Part shown: positions 35,155 to 44,671 of the stretch, piece after piece | Position numbering within the stretch: position 1 is the stretch's first letter | Layout: each line of letters begins with the position of its first letter | Assembly: GCF_003049645.1 (NCBI RefSeq) | Contig: NZ_PYWK01000004.1 | Location: 124,001 to 188,000 of the forward strand | From: Metasolibacillus fluoroglycofenilyticus | Lineage (GTDB): Bacteria > Bacillota > Bacilli > Bacillales_A > Planococcaceae | Reading direction: 5' to 3' | Length of the DNA stretch: 64,000 nucleotides | The notes under the pieces: model-generated | Database searches by the model: none | What the model was told of the DNA's origin: nothing | The model's input: only the letters and a program-made list of their open reading frames with translations | Made by a program: the position numbers and the translations under genes

Positions 35155-36702
35155 TTAATTACGATAAATCATACGCATATTCGTCATCGGTTTCGCTTCC
35201 ACCGTGTCGTGCTTTGTAAAATAGTCCGCAAGTAACTCCGTCATATCCGTTTGGATATCTTTGACAACCGGACACGTTTTAAAATAATCAAAATTTCCTG
35301 CACCTGTCGCTCGGTAACTATTCATCACAACATGATAGTGTTGACTCAATTGCAGTGGCTGACCTTGGAAAAACACAGAAACAACACGTTGACCAGCAGG
35401 CTTTGTTAAATCAATTGTGTAGTCGATGCCACTCCACAAATCATAATTATATGGCTGCTCCTTAGGATATTTAAATGCTTCACTAATAGTAGGCTTGTCA
35501 TTTTCCATTGTAAAATAAGTAGCGGATTGCTCTAATGCCGCGACGATATACCTGCCTTCAACGGATAATACCTTCAACGTATTTGGATAAATATAGTTTG
35601 TGACAATATCGCGCATCGTTACATCATTTTGAAAGCCTGCACATGTATCATTAAAAATCGAGGCGCAAGAAATCGAAGCACCCGTTACTTCCATTTGCAC
35701 CCGATTAACCAATTCCACATAAGAGTGTCCCTTAAGACGCGCTTCAAATGTGTCATGGATAGCTAAACTCCCTGTGATTTTGCCAATGCGCTGATCCAGC
35801 CATTTCTCCGTTTTTTCATATAAAGGGGTAATGATATTTTCAATCTCTACATTTAATGGAATCGTTTCATCCAAATAAATTAGGCTAGGTGATGTGCGCT
35901 GTAAAATGCCTTCATTATTGAATAGCAACTCCACTTTGCCAAGGCAAATCCCTTTCGTTCCTGATTGTACAACAGCTTTTCCAAATAAATGTAACGCTAA
36001 CTCCCTGTGCTGGTGTCCAGTAATGACAACATCTACTCCTTCTATTTCTTGACAAAGCTGATAGCCAATATTTTCTCGTGATTCCTCTAACCGTTCACCT
36101 GTCTGTAAATCTGCTTCAAAGCCACCATGATACGCGACAATCATCACGTCTATTGCAAATTTTTCACGTAGATTAGCGATCTCCTGTTGAGCCGACGTAA
36201 AAGCATCCTCAAAAATAAGCCCTGCAATATGTGCTGGTGCTTCCCAATAAGGCACAAATTGTGTCGTAACCCCAACAACAGCAATCTTTATCCCTTCAAT
36301 CTCCTTAATCATAGAAGGCTGTGTAAAGTAATGTCCCCTCTCATCTTTAATATTTGCTGCAAGCCACGGAAATTGGGATTGCTCGATGATGGTCTTAACC
36401 GTATGTAAACCATAATTAAATTCATGATTGCCAAAAATTGCGGCATCATATTGCATTGCATTTGCTACTTTTATCATTTGGTTATGGTAATGTGGATCAA
36501 CTTTTTGTTCATAATAAGTCATTGGACTGCCTTGTATAAAATCACCGTTATCAATTAATAATACCGCACTCCGTTTACGCTCCTCTTCGATAATTGTCAT
36601 GAGCTTCCCTAGTCCCATTGGTAACACCGACTTGTTTGAAAAGTCTGTCGGCATCACATAACCATGAATATCGCTTGTCACCAAAACAGAAATCTTTTTC
36701 AT
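35155..36702 (-). CDS. 5'-nucleotidase / cyclic-nucleotide phosphodiesterase-like protein
   Basis: The product is 515 residues of the UshA/YfkN class. The two-metal phosphoesterase motifs are complete: VTSDIHGY, DNGDFIQGS, GNHEFNYG, and VITGHQHRE; the C-terminal domain carries nucleotide-binding aromatic residues (near FKYPKEQPYNYDLWSGIDY). There is no signal peptide, so it should act in the cytosol on nucleotides, 2',3'-cyclic nucleotides or nucleotide sugars. It diverges from the phosphonate genes at 36844, which suggests a link with phosphorus supply. Confidence 0.88.
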   Translation of the reverse strand: MKKISVLVTSDIHGYVMPTDFSNKSVLPMGLGKLMTIIEEERKRSAVLLIDNGDFIQGSPMTYYEQKVDPHYHNQMIKVANAMQYDAAIFGNHEFNYGLHTVKTIIEQSQFPWLAANIKDERGHYFTQPSMIKEIEGIKIAVVGVTTQFVPYWEAPAHIAGLIFEDAFTSAQQEIANLREKFAIDVMIVAYHGGFEADLQTGERLEESRENIGYQLCQEIEGVDVVITGHQHRELALHLFGKAVVQSGTKGICLGKVELLFNNEGILQRTSPSLIYLDETIPLNVEIENIITPLYEKTEKWLDQRIGKITGSLAIHDTFEARLKGHSYVELVNRVQMEVTGASISCASIFNDTCAGFQNDVTMRDIVTNYIYPNTLKVLSVEGRYIVAALEQSATYFTMENDKPTISEAFKYPKEQPYNYDLWSGIDYTIDLTKPAGQRVVSVFFQGQPLQLSQHYHVVMNSYRATGAGNFDYFKTCPVVKDIQTDMTELLADYFTKHDTVEAKPMTNMRMIYRN

Positions 36703-36843
36703 ACAAACACCTCATTTCTTAATTAGCTACATTTTAATCTTATCTTCCACTTTTTGAAAATTTAAATCTTTGTAATTCCTTAATATCTTATTTACATTCA
36801 TCTTTTATAATCGAGTGGCACAACAATTTTAGGAGGAAAATTT

Positions 36844-37938
36844 ATGAAAAAAATGTTTTGGTTGGTATGTTTGCTCGCAATCAGTATGATACTTGTTGCT
36901 TGTAATGGCAATGAAGGGGATGAATCGTCTACAACAGATGATGCCAATACAAATGCTTCTTCAACAGATAATACACAGGCAACAGAAGCAACTGCAACAA
37001 AATTGGAAAAGCTATCAATTGCTTTCGTACCATCACGTGACCCACAAGAAATTATTACTGCTACAGAGCCGTTAAAAGAATTGTTAACAGCAGAGCTTGC
37101 TACATTAGGCTATGACGTTGATAAGGTAGACATTACAGTAGGTACAAATTATGAAGCTGTCGGAGAGGCATTATCTGCAGGTACAACAGATATTGGCTTA
37201 ATTCCTGGTGGTACATATGTGCTGTATGATGATGGCGCTGAAGTCATTTTAACTGCAACACGCTCTGGCTTAAACAATAATTCGGACGATCCAACAGAGT
37301 GGAACAATAATAAGCCAACAACAGCAACAGCCGATCAAGCAACATCTTATCGCGCATTATTAATAGCTGGTCCATCAGCTAAAGGACGAGAGCTAGCTAC
37401 AAAAGTCAACAATGGCGAGGACTTAACATTCGAGGACTTAAATGGTGCAAATTGGAATGTCATGTCTTCCTCATCACCTGCTGGCTATATCTATCCAGCG
37501 CTATGGTTAAATGAAAAGTTTGAAAAGACCATTACGGATTTATCCAAAGTTGTACAAGCGGATTCTTATGGTAATGCCTTTGGTCGTCTAGCTGCTGGTC
37601 AAACAGATGTACTTGTCACATATGCAGATGCCCGTCGTGATTTTGAGGATGTATGGACAACGGACTTTGAACGTTCTACAAGCATTTGGGATGAGACAGA
37701 TGTACTGGGTGTTATGCCGGCAATTTATAACGATACGATTAGCGTGAGTAAACATTCCAAAATTATGGATGACAAATTAAAGGCTGCGTTGCAACAAGCA
37801 TTTATTAATATTGCTAACTCAGATGCTGGTAAAGAAGTTATCTCTATTTACAGTCATGAAGGCTATCAAATCGCAAAAGACTCTGACTATGATAATGAAC
37901 GTAAAGCACAGCAATTAGTCCAACAATTAAGCAATTAA
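36844..37938 (+). CDS. phnD: Phosphonate/phosphite ABC transporter substrate-binding lipoprotein
   Basis: The product is 364 residues; TAGGAGGAAAA precedes ATG 36844. A lipoprotein signal ends in ILVACNGN (Cys20), followed by a Thr/Asn-rich linker. The PhnD-like domain begins LSIAFVPSRDPQEII and contains VGTNYEAVGEALSAGTTDIG, GLIPGGTYVL-like and SSPAGYIYPALWL segments that bind the oxyanion. It captures phosphonate or a related phosphorus compound outside the membrane. The permease and ATPase genes follow after a 245-bp gap holding a mobile repeat. Confidence 0.93.
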   Translation: MKKMFWLVCLLAISMILVACNGNEGDESSTTDDANTNASSTDNTQATEATATKLEKLSIAFVPSRDPQEIITATEPLKELLTAELATLGYDVDKVDITVGTNYEAVGEALSAGTTDIGLIPGGTYVLYDDGAEVILTATRSGLNNNSDDPTEWNNNKPTTATADQATSYRALLIAGPSAKGRELATKVNNGEDLTFEDLNGANWNVMSSSSPAGYIYPALWLNEKFEKTITDLSKVVQADSYGNAFGRLAAGQTDVLVTYADARRDFEDVWTTDFERSTSIWDETDVLGVMPAIYNDTISVSKHSKIMDDKLKAALQQAFINIANSDAGKEVISIYSHEGYQIAKDSDYDNERKAQQLVQQLSN

Positions 37939-37953
37939 TGATGTCACAATAGC

Positions 37954-38157
37954 GGAGTTGTCCGAAAAGTCTATTTTTTTGACACCACATTGAAATAAAT
38001 ATTTTTATCGCTTCCCTTTTACTGAAGGATAACGCTGCTAAAGCCAATGTTCATCCCATTTTTAAAAGAGGCGTTCTCTGTTTATATGAATATTTTGCGA
38101 AACATCATCGCTACTGTCCAAAATGCTGGCTATGCACGGCTTTTTGGACAGCCCCAT
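37954..38157. repeat. Mobile intergenic repeat, copy 2, between phnD and phnC
   Basis: About 204 bp nearly identical to 28868-29077, with the same inverted ends. It begins 15 bases after the phnD stop and ends 26 bases before phnC, whose ribosome binding site (AAAGGTAGGTG) is left intact. Its right end forms a hairpin that could reduce read-through into phnC. Confidence 0.75.
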
Positions 38158-38183
38158 TTTTATCTAAAGGTAGGTGTAACACA

Positions 38184-38945
38184 ATGATTGAATTTCAATG
38201 TGTACATAAAAGTTATAATAACGGATTTGTCGCATTAAAAGATATTAATCTTAAAATTGAGCAAGGAGAATACGTAGCTGTCATTGGCTTATCTGGTGCT
38301 GGTAAATCGACACTGATTCGCTGCATTAATCGAATGCACGACATTACGGATGGTTCATTACAAGTCAATGGTGTAGAAGTATCCACATTGAAAGGACAAG
38401 AAATACGTACATTGCGCAGAGGCATCGGCATGATTTTTCAATCTTTTAATCTCGTATCGCGCATGTCGGCACTAAACAATGTCCTCGTATCATTTGTGCC
38501 CGACATGCCATTCTGGCGAAAAGCGCTTGGCATATTTACAAAGCAGCAAAAAATAGAAGCACTTGAAGCACTTGATCAAATGAAGATTTTAGATAAGTCA
38601 TTTACGCGTGTTGATCAATTATCAGGTGGACAGCAGCAGCGTGTCGCCTTAGCACGTACGCTTGCACAGAAACCACAGATTATTTTGGCAGATGAACCTG
38701 TTGCCTCACTTGACCCAGTCACAGCGCAACAAGTGATGTCTGATTTTCAACGAATTAATGAAGAACTGAATATGACGATAATTATGAACATTCATCATGT
38801 AGAGTTAGCACTCGAATATGCAACAAGAGTTATTGGTATTCGCAATGGAGAAATTGTCTATGACGGCCCTGCAAGCGCTGTAACAGAAAACGTATTGAAC
38901 CTCATTTATAACGGCAAATTGAAAGAGGAGCTGACGATGGTTTGA
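38184..38945 (+). CDS. phnC: Phosphonate ABC transporter ATP-binding protein
   Basis: The product is 253 residues. Walker A GLSGAGKST, Q-loop IFQSFNLVSRMSALNN, signature QLSGGQQQRVALARTL and Walker B IILADEPVASLDP are all present, in the PhnC type. It powers uptake of phosphonates through the two PhnE subunits. The end of the gene overlaps the TTG start of phnE by four bases. Confidence 0.95.
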   Translation: MIEFQCVHKSYNNGFVALKDINLKIEQGEYVAVIGLSGAGKSTLIRCINRMHDITDGSLQVNGVEVSTLKGQEIRTLRRGIGMIFQSFNLVSRMSALNNVLVSFVPDMPFWRKALGIFTKQQKIEALEALDQMKILDKSFTRVDQLSGGQQQRVALARTLAQKPQIILADEPVASLDPVTAQQVMSDFQRINEELNMTIIMNIHHVELALEYATRVIGIRNGEIVYDGPASAVTENVLNLIYNGKLKEELTMV

Positions 38946-39751
38946 ACATCATAAAGACAAAATCAATGACATTAGGCAATGGGAAAACAGTCACATTTAA
39001 ACGCTCCAAAGCGCCATGGATTGTGCTTCTATTGCTTTTTTCCTTGTATTTTTCAATCCAAATTACAGGCTTTAGTATCATTGTTCTGATTGAACGTATC
39101 TATCAATTTTGGAAAATTGTTGGGGAGATGATACCACCGAACTGGTCTTATTTAGACCGATTATGGCAACCGTTATTTGACACCATTAAAATGTCCTTGC
39201 TTGGCTCACTTCTCGGAGCAGTCTGTGCATTACCAATCGCTTTTTTAGCCTCTTCCAATATGATAAAAAGCACATGGCTTGTCGTAGCCAGCAAGTTATT
39301 CTTAAGCCTATTACGTACCCTACCTACATTAGTAGCCGCTTTAATCGCCACATTCATTTTTGGTATTGGTACGATGGCAGGTACGGTCGCGATTTTTTTA
39401 TTTACCGTCGCTTATGTTGGCAAACTTTTATATGAACAAATTGAAAATACAGATTTAAAGGCTTTTGAAGCAATGCATTCAATGGGGCACTCTACGTTTT
39501 CAGCATTCCGTTATGCAATATTACCTCAAATTTTGCCTAACTATATTTCAACTGCGCTGTTTTGCTTTGAAGGAAATGTACGCTACGCTGCCATTTTAGG
39601 TTATGTTGGGGCTGGTGGTATCGGCTTACTGCTAAATGAAAGCTTAGGCTGGCGCAACTATGCAAATGTCGGAATGATTTTGCTGCTGCTCGCAGTAACA
39701 GTCTTTTGTATTGAAACACTTAGTGAACATTTCAGAAAGAAATTAATGTAG
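38942..39751 (+). CDS. phnE: Phosphonate ABC transporter permease (first subunit)
   Basis: The product is 269 residues from a TTG overlapping the phnC stop. It has about six membrane segments (first WIVLLLLFSLYFSIQITGF) and the permease coupling motif in KAFEAMHSMGHSTFSAFRY, then GYVGAGGIGLLLNES. It forms a channel dimer with the product of the next gene. Length and motif are typical of PhnE. Confidence 0.93.
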   Translation: MNIIKTKSMTLGNGKTVTFKRSKAPWIVLLLLFSLYFSIQITGFSIIVLIERIYQFWKIVGEMIPPNWSYLDRLWQPLFDTIKMSLLGSLLGAVCALPIAFLASSNMIKSTWLVVASKLFLSLLRTLPTLVAALIATFIFGIGTMAGTVAIFLFTVAYVGKLLYEQIENTDLKAFEAMHSMGHSTFSAFRYAILPQILPNYISTALFCFEGNVRYAAILGYVGAGGIGLLLNESLGWRNYANVGMILLLLAVTVFCIETLSEHFRKKLM

Positions 39752-39763
39752 GAGGTGATTGCT

Positions 39764-40570
39764 TTGCATGCAATTGAAAAACAGCTCATCAATGAACCAA
39801 AATATACAACGAAAAGCATCATCTCTATTATGATTTTAGCCGCGTTTCTACTATGGTCTTTATCCGCTATTAACCTTTCAAATATGACAGAAAACGGATT
39901 CTCGATTGCCAAAAATATTATGCTTGGGATTTTATCACCGAATACCGAGCTATTATTTACATGGAGCACAAACGGCATACCGTACTTGCTATTAGAAACA
40001 GTGGCGATTGCCTTTTTAGGAACAATTGTCGGTGCGATTTTAGCTATACCGCTTGCTTTTTTATCAGCATCCAACATCGTAGCAAAGCCAATTGCTTTTC
40101 TTGTTCGATTAATACTAATTGTTATCCGAACAGTCCCTGCAATTGTTTATGGTTTAATGTTTATTCGTGTAACAGGGCCTGGTCCTTTCGCAGGTGTGCT
40201 GACAATGGCTTTGGTATCAGTTGGTATGCTGTCTAAGTTATATGTCGATGTTATCGAGAATTTAGAAACTAGTATTTTAGAATCACTGGAATCAATGGGC
40301 TGCACTACTTATGAAAAAATTCGTTATGGTATTATTCCGCAGCTATCCGCTATGTTTATATCCATTGTCATTTATCGATTTGATATGAATTTACGAGATG
40401 CTGCCGTTTTAGGATTAGTTGGTGCTGGTGGCATTGGAGCGCCGCTTATTTTCGCTATGAATGGCTATAAATGGTCAGAAGTTGGTTCGATTTTAATTGG
40501 TTTGATGATACTCATCTTATTTATTGAGTTTTTATCAAATAAAATTCGCAACAAGCTTGTAAGGGGGTGA
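39764..40570 (+). CDS. phnE: Phosphonate ABC transporter permease (second subunit)
   Basis: TTG at 39764 is chosen because AGGAGGTG lies six bases upstream; the GTG at 39755 is within that site. The product of about 268 residues has six hydrophobic segments and the coupling motif ESLESMGCTTYEKIRYGI, then GLVGAGGIGAPL. It is a paralogue of the preceding permease; paired PhnE genes are usual in Firmicutes. It lies 13 bases after the first. Confidence 0.92.
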   Translation: MHAIEKQLINEPKYTTKSIISIMILAAFLLWSLSAINLSNMTENGFSIAKNIMLGILSPNTELLFTWSTNGIPYLLLETVAIAFLGTIVGAILAIPLAFLSASNIVAKPIAFLVRLILIVIRTVPAIVYGLMFIRVTGPGPFAGVLTMALVSVGMLSKLYVDVIENLETSILESLESMGCTTYEKIRYGIIPQLSAMFISIVIYRFDMNLRDAAVLGLVGAGGIGAPLIFAMNGYKWSEVGSILIGLMILILFIEFLSNKIRNKLVRG

Positions 40571-40629
40571 TGCCGTACTTACTATAGCTTTTTCGCAGTA
40601 TCCATCTATAGCTAACAAGGAGGAGAAAA

Positions 40630-42576
40630 ATGAAAAATTTTGTAAAGTCTTTACTCATTTTTACTGGATTGATTGTCTTTCTTTACGCAGATTTGAGCTA
40701 TGTAACAGCAGAGGGACCAAATGACCCCGCCCCCATTATTTACCCAGCAAATCCAAATGGCATGAAAGTGCTATTTGACAACAGTCACGGACAAACGGCT
40801 GGGCAATCGGATTGGGTAATTGATGGCGCTTTTTCAGATTTTGCGAATGCGCTAGCGAATGAAGGGTATGTTGTAAAAGAGCATAGAAGCACGTCGCCAT
40901 TAACATTGGCTGATTTAGATGATTACGATGTCTTCGTTATACCAGAGGCACAAATTCCATTTAAAGCAGTAGAACAACAAGCGATTGTCGATTTTGTTGA
41001 AGCAGGTGGTGGCGTATTCTTTATCTCTGATCACTATAATGCTGACCGCAATTTAAATCGTTGGGATTCAAGTGAAATTATGAATGGTTGGCGCCGTGGT
41101 GCATATAATACCCCTACATTAAATATGTCTGCATCTGAGATTAGTGCAATGGCTGGTGTCACAAGTTCACAATGGCTAAGCAATGAGTTCGGTGTAGAGT
41201 TTCGCTATAACGCGTTAGACCATACAAAAGCTAATGTAGTTGTTCCGTCATATGAATCATTCGATATTACGACAGGTGTATCGGCCGTATCAATTCATGC
41301 TGGCTCCACATTAGCGATTACCAATCCATCGCTTGCCAAAGGTATCGTTTATTTACCTACTGGCTTAACACCAACAGCAAATAGATGGAATAACGCGATT
41401 GACCAAGGCGTTTATGCCAACGGAGGCATTGCAGAAGGACCATTTGTTGCCATCAGTAAAAAATTAAATGGTAAAGCTGCATTTATTGGTGATTCTTCAC
41501 CTGTGGAAGATATTACACCTAAATATCGCAATGAAGAAACAGGCGCTCTGAAAAGAACATATGACGGTTTTATCGCAGACGATAATGCTACATTACTTGT
41601 TAATATTATTCATTGGCTTGCTACCCAAGAAAGCTATCACACATTAGCAAATACAACTGTTACGCTTGATGCTGTCACACCATTATTACCAATGGAATTG
41701 CCAGCAAATTCTAAAGAACCGGCTTTTGAGCCTTGGCGCTTACCAACATCGGGTTATCTATGGTACGACCAATCAACATTTGCTGCTGGTTCGTACGGCT
41801 CATCGATTAGTCCACCAGCAACTTTAACATATACTTTAGTTACACCTACTGTATTAGATACTACTGGCAATCCATTTGATGTAACGGTGGCTATCAGCGG
41901 CTTAGCACCTAATGAAACAGTAACAGGTTTAAGAATGCAAGTGTATCTAGCAGGCGGGACAGCTATTTCTCAAATTCAAAATCAAAACGGTTCTTGGCCT
42001 TCAGGCTACGGCTATCAGGAGATTGGAACGATTACGGCTAATCATAATGGCATCGCAACTACAACTGTCCATATGCGTCTCAATCCAAATGTTACAGAAA
42101 CAAATGCAACTATTCGTTTACGAGCAACAGATGGAACGAATTTAATTACACAATCTGTATTACTTGGCACACCTGAAACACCTGTAGAACCTGAGCCATC
42201 AACTGGTGAAACACAAACACTGACAAATGGTAACTATAAATTCATTTTGCCAGCCATACTTCCGAAAAATGGTGAAGCATTTCCAGTACAAGTAGTGATA
42301 CAGCAATTGGCAGCTAATACTACAATTACAAACGCACAAGTTCAATTTTATTTGAGCAATGGGACAGGCATTTCTCAAATTCAAAATGCCGATGGTTCTT
42401 GGCCATCTTCCTATGGCTACTTTAATGTAGCTAATTTAACGGCTGATAGCAGTGGGACAGCTACTAAAAAAATAATGATGCGGATTAATCCGACTGTCAC
42501 AGCCTCAACAGCAAATATCAGATTACGTTTAGGTTCAGGCAATAATGTGTTAACAGCAACTATCCAGCTCCCTTAA
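40630..42576 (+). CDS. Large secreted protein with GATase-like domain and two tandem C-terminal repeats
   Basis: The product is 648 residues with AAGGAGGAG before ATG 40630 and a signal peptide (SLLIFTGLIVFLYADLSYVTAEG). Residues about 45-340 resemble class I amidotransferase-fold or ThuA-like domains: MKVLFDNSHGQTAGQSDW, YDVFVIPEAQIPF, GGGVFFISDHYNAD. Two homologous beta-rich repeats of about 115 residues follow (about 400-515 and 530-648), each with ISQIQN..GSWPS.YGY. I do not recognise a specific enzyme. It lies 60 bases after phnE and is followed by a terminator, so it may belong to the phosphonate operon; a role in releasing phosphorus outside the cell is inference. Confidence 0.75.
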   Translation: MKNFVKSLLIFTGLIVFLYADLSYVTAEGPNDPAPIIYPANPNGMKVLFDNSHGQTAGQSDWVIDGAFSDFANALANEGYVVKEHRSTSPLTLADLDDYDVFVIPEAQIPFKAVEQQAIVDFVEAGGGVFFISDHYNADRNLNRWDSSEIMNGWRRGAYNTPTLNMSASEISAMAGVTSSQWLSNEFGVEFRYNALDHTKANVVVPSYESFDITTGVSAVSIHAGSTLAITNPSLAKGIVYLPTGLTPTANRWNNAIDQGVYANGGIAEGPFVAISKKLNGKAAFIGDSSPVEDITPKYRNEETGALKRTYDGFIADDNATLLVNIIHWLATQESYHTLANTTVTLDAVTPLLPMELPANSKEPAFEPWRLPTSGYLWYDQSTFAAGSYGSSISPPATLTYTLVTPTVLDTTGNPFDVTVAISGLAPNETVTGLRMQVYLAGGTAISQIQNQNGSWPSGYGYQEIGTITANHNGIATTTVHMRLNPNVTETNATIRLRATDGTNLITQSVLLGTPETPVEPEPSTGETQTLTNGNYKFILPAILPKNGEAFPVQVVIQQLAANTTITNAQVQFYLSNGTGISQIQNADGSWPSSYGYFNVANLTADSSGTATKKIMMRINPTVTASTANIRLRLGSGNNVLTATIQLP

Positions 42577-42628
42577 TCACTATCAGAAGCACAAGTTTTC
42601 TACATTGTTGAAAACACTTCTACCAATG

Positions 42629-42660
42629 AAATCCCTGTGAATTTCTGCAGGGGTTTTTTT
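42629..42660 (+). terminator. Terminator of the phn cluster
   Basis: AATCCCTG at 42630-42637 pairs with CAGGGGTT at 42648-42655 and is followed by seven T. It lies about 50 bases after the secreted-protein stop. Confidence 0.8.
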
Positions 42661-42733
42661 GAATTATTCCAAAAGACCTTCTAGAATTATATATGAAATG
42701 AAGTTCAATCCACTTCTTACAACTTTGGAAGCA

Positions 42734-42777
42734 TAAAAAAAGTACAACAAAGGCTTTGCAACCAATGCTGTACTTTT
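42734..42777 (-). terminator. Terminator of the rpsF-ssb-rpsR operon
   Basis: AAAAGTACA at 42738-42746 pairs with TGTACTTTT at 42769-42777; the minus-strand tail is TTTTTTTATG. It begins eight bases after rpsR. Confidence 0.8.
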
Positions 42778-42784
42778 CATAATC

Positions 42785-43024
42785 TTATTTATCTTCTGCT
42801 ACGAATGGAAGTAAAGCCATAATACGTGATACTTTGATAGCTGAAGTCAATTTACGTTGATACTTCGCGCTTGTACCAGTTACGCGACGTGGTAAAATTT
42901 TACCGCGCTCAGAGATGAATTTCTTTAAAAGATCAACATCTTTATAGTCGATGTGCGTAATATTATTAGCAGTGAAGTAACAAACTTTACGGCGTTTGCG
43001 GCCTCCGCGACGTTGTGCTGCCAT
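42785..43024 (-). CDS. rpsR: 30S ribosomal protein S18
   Basis: The product is 79 residues beginning [20 protein letters not shown], with [18 protein letters not shown] and [18 protein letters not shown], all diagnostic of S18. It contacts S6 on the platform of the small subunit. It is last in the rpsF-ssb-rpsR operon. Confidence 0.98.
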   Translation of the reverse strand: MAAQRRGGRKRRKVCYFTANNITHIDYKDVDLLKKFISERGKILPRRVTGTSAKYQRKLTSAIKVSRIMALLPFVAEDK

Positions 43025-43069
43025 TAGCGTTGTCCTCCTTTAGTTTATTTTTCTATTGGACGTGAAGCA

Positions 43070-43624
43070 TTAGAACGGTAAATCGTCCTCTGAAACTTCG
43101 ATTGGCCCTTTGCTATTTGCAAATGGGTCCTCATCCATACGTGTATAATTTTGCTGATTTTGTGGTGGCTGCTGCTGTTGATAAGAACCAAATGGATCTT
43201 GTGCAGGAGCACCGCCATATTGCTGGTTATTATAGTTTTGTTGCCCTCCACCATAATTGTTGCCGCCATATGGCTGATTTTGCATACCTTGTGATGCGCC
43301 ACCGCTACGTGGTTCTAAGAACTGTACTGCATCTGCTACAACATCTGTTGTATAAACACGTTTTCCGTCTTGTCCTTCATAGCTACCTGTTTGAATGCGA
43401 CCTTCAACGCCAATTAAGCTCCCTTTACGCATAAAGTTTGCTAAATTTTCGGCTTGTTTACGCCACGCAATACAGCCAATGAAGTCAGCTTCACGCTCAC
43501 CTTGTTGGTTCGAAAATGTTCGGTTTACAGCGACTGTAAAGCGAGCCATAGGAACTCCACTTGGCGTATAACGAAGCTCTGGATCTTTTGTCAGTCTGCC
43601 TACTAGTACGACACGGTTAATCAT
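43070..43624 (-). CDS. ssb: Single-stranded DNA-binding protein
   Basis: The product is 184 residues. The OB-fold ([48 protein letters not shown]) covers about 1-105. A Gln/Gly/Asn-rich flexible linker follows, and the acidic tail ends EDDLPF, which recruits replication and repair partners. This is the main SsbA-type protein, co-transcribed with the S6 and S18 genes. Confidence 0.98.
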   Translation of the reverse strand: MINRVVLVGRLTKDPELRYTPSGVPMARFTVAVNRTFSNQQGEREADFIGCIAWRKQAENLANFMRKGSLIGVEGRIQTGSYEGQDGKRVYTTDVVADAVQFLEPRSGGASQGMQNQPYGGNNYGGGQQNYNNQQYGGAPAQDPFGSYQQQQPPQNQQNYTRMDEDPFANSKGPIEVSEDDLPF

Positions 43625-43661
43625 CGGTACACAGCCTCCTTTTCAGCATTATGGTTAAAAA

Positions 43662-43952
43662 TTATTTATCTTCTTCGCGAACAGCGATATGACGGATAAT
43701 GTCTTCGCTAATGTTAGCTAAACGAGTGTACTCATCGATTGCTTGAGAACCAGCGTTTACTTTCACGATTTGGTAGAAACCTTCGCGGAAGTCGTTGATT
43801 TCGTAAGCAAGACGGCGTTTACCCCAGTCTTTTGCTTCGATGATTTCAGCACCGTTTGAAGTTAAGATTTCGTTGAAACGCTCTACTAAAGCTTTCTTCG
43901 CTTCTTCTTCAATGTTTGGGCGTACGATGTACATTAATTCATACTTTCTCAT
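43662..43952 (-). CDS. rpsF: 30S ribosomal protein S6
   Basis: ATG 43952 is chosen because AAGGAGG lies upstream and the family N-terminus is [20 protein letters not shown]; the ATG at 44030 would add an unrelated leader. The product is 96 residues, typical of Firmicute S6. It is first in the operon with ssb and rpsR, and is preceded by a well-formed promoter and a structured leader. Confidence 0.97.
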   Translation of the reverse strand: MRKYELMYIVRPNIEEEAKKALVERFNEILTSNGAEIIEAKDWGKRRLAYEINDFREGFYQIVKVNAGSQAIDEYTRLANISEDIIRHIAVREEDK

Positions 43953-43964
43953 CTTTGTTTTGCA

Positions 43965-44032
43965 CCTCCTTATGGACTTGGGCTCTCCTACTAAATAGGG
44001 AGCAAGGAGCAAGTAACTTGTATTACTCACAT
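43965..44032 (-). promoter_or_regulatory. 5' leader of rpsF, possible S6:S18-binding element
   Basis: The mRNA leader contains GCTCCCTATTTAGTAGGAGAGC-type pairing (GCTCCC near 44000 with GGAGAGC near 43988). Many bacteria have an autoregulatory leader bound by S6:S18 at this position. I could not confirm the consensus by eye. Confidence 0.35.
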
Positions 44033-44038
44033 CTTTGA

Positions 44039-44067
44039 ATTATAGCATGTTTTAAATTTATGTGCAA
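44039..44067 (-). promoter_or_regulatory. Promoter of the rpsF operon
   Basis: TTGCAC at 44067-44062 and TATAAT at 44044-44039 with a spacing of 17 bases. Transcription would start near 44032, about 80 bases before rpsF. Confidence 0.75.
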
Positions 44068-44323
44068 TATATTTTCAAACAACGATTGAGTCAAGTATTA
44101 GATGAGCTACTAGAATATACAATAAACTGAGAGTAGCGTATAGCTGCTCTTTTATTTTCAAAAAAATAAAAGTAACTTATAATAAGAGGGGTGGAAATTG
44201 TTTGTACGATTTATGCAGAGTTTGATATGACAAGCGTGTCAGTGGCAACCGAGTATTACCGAAAGTCAGATTACTAGGTAAGACGCTGACTGAAGTTCGA
44301 CTACAAACTATTTAAAGGGGTTT

Positions 44324-44653
44324 ATGCTGATAATGATACCAGATTCAATACAGCCATCAATTTTTTATGTTACATTTGCTTATTTTATTTTTTTATGCCT
44401 ATTTGTTTTCTTTAGAGTTGTCGTTTTTAATTTCGCTTTAAAAACGATTAAACGCCCTCTAAGTATTGTTTACGATATTTCTCTTTTCGTTATTACAACA
44501 ATTTGGTTCTTTTATCTACATTCACAAGACTTTATTTATTACAGTTATGATTCGCCGATATTATTATTTGTTAGTTTTGCTTATTTCGTTTCAATATTCG
44601 ATTTCATATATAATTATTTTTTGTATAAAAAGGCAAACTCCACGAGTTTATAA
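44324..44653 (+). CDS. Hypothetical membrane protein (109 aa)
   Basis: AAAGGGG precedes ATG 44324 at short spacing. The protein has three strong hydrophobic segments (FYVTFAYFIFLCLFVFF, IVYDISLFVITTIWFFYL, ILLFVSFAYFVSIFDFIY) and a short charged tail. It sits in a variable stretch between rpsF and ychF and ends in a hairpin. No family recognised. The region 44070-44320 upstream shows a short hairpin (GAGTAGC with GCTGCTC at about 44132-44150) and a 27-codon open stretch from 44195 that I do not call. Confidence 0.55.
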   Translation: MLIMIPDSIQPSIFYVTFAYFIFLCLFVFFRVVVFNFALKTIKRPLSIVYDISLFVITTIWFFYLHSQDFIYYSYDSPILLFVSFAYFVSIFDFIYNYFLYKKANSTSL

Positions 44654-44668
44654 ACTCGTGGAGTTTTA
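44635..44668. terminator. Bidirectional terminator between convergent genes
   Basis: AACTCCACGAGTTTA at 44636-44650 pairs perfectly with TAAACTCGTGGAGTT up to 44665. T-rich tails lie on both strands. It ends the plus-strand membrane protein gene and the minus-strand gene at 44672. Confidence 0.85.
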
Positions 44669-44671
44669 TTT

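Noticed and set aside
44195..44280. Short open stretch with protein-like sequence upstream of the 109-aa membrane gene
   Set aside because: Its only start overlaps the ribosome binding site and it stops after 28 codons; could be a gene remnant but not supportable.
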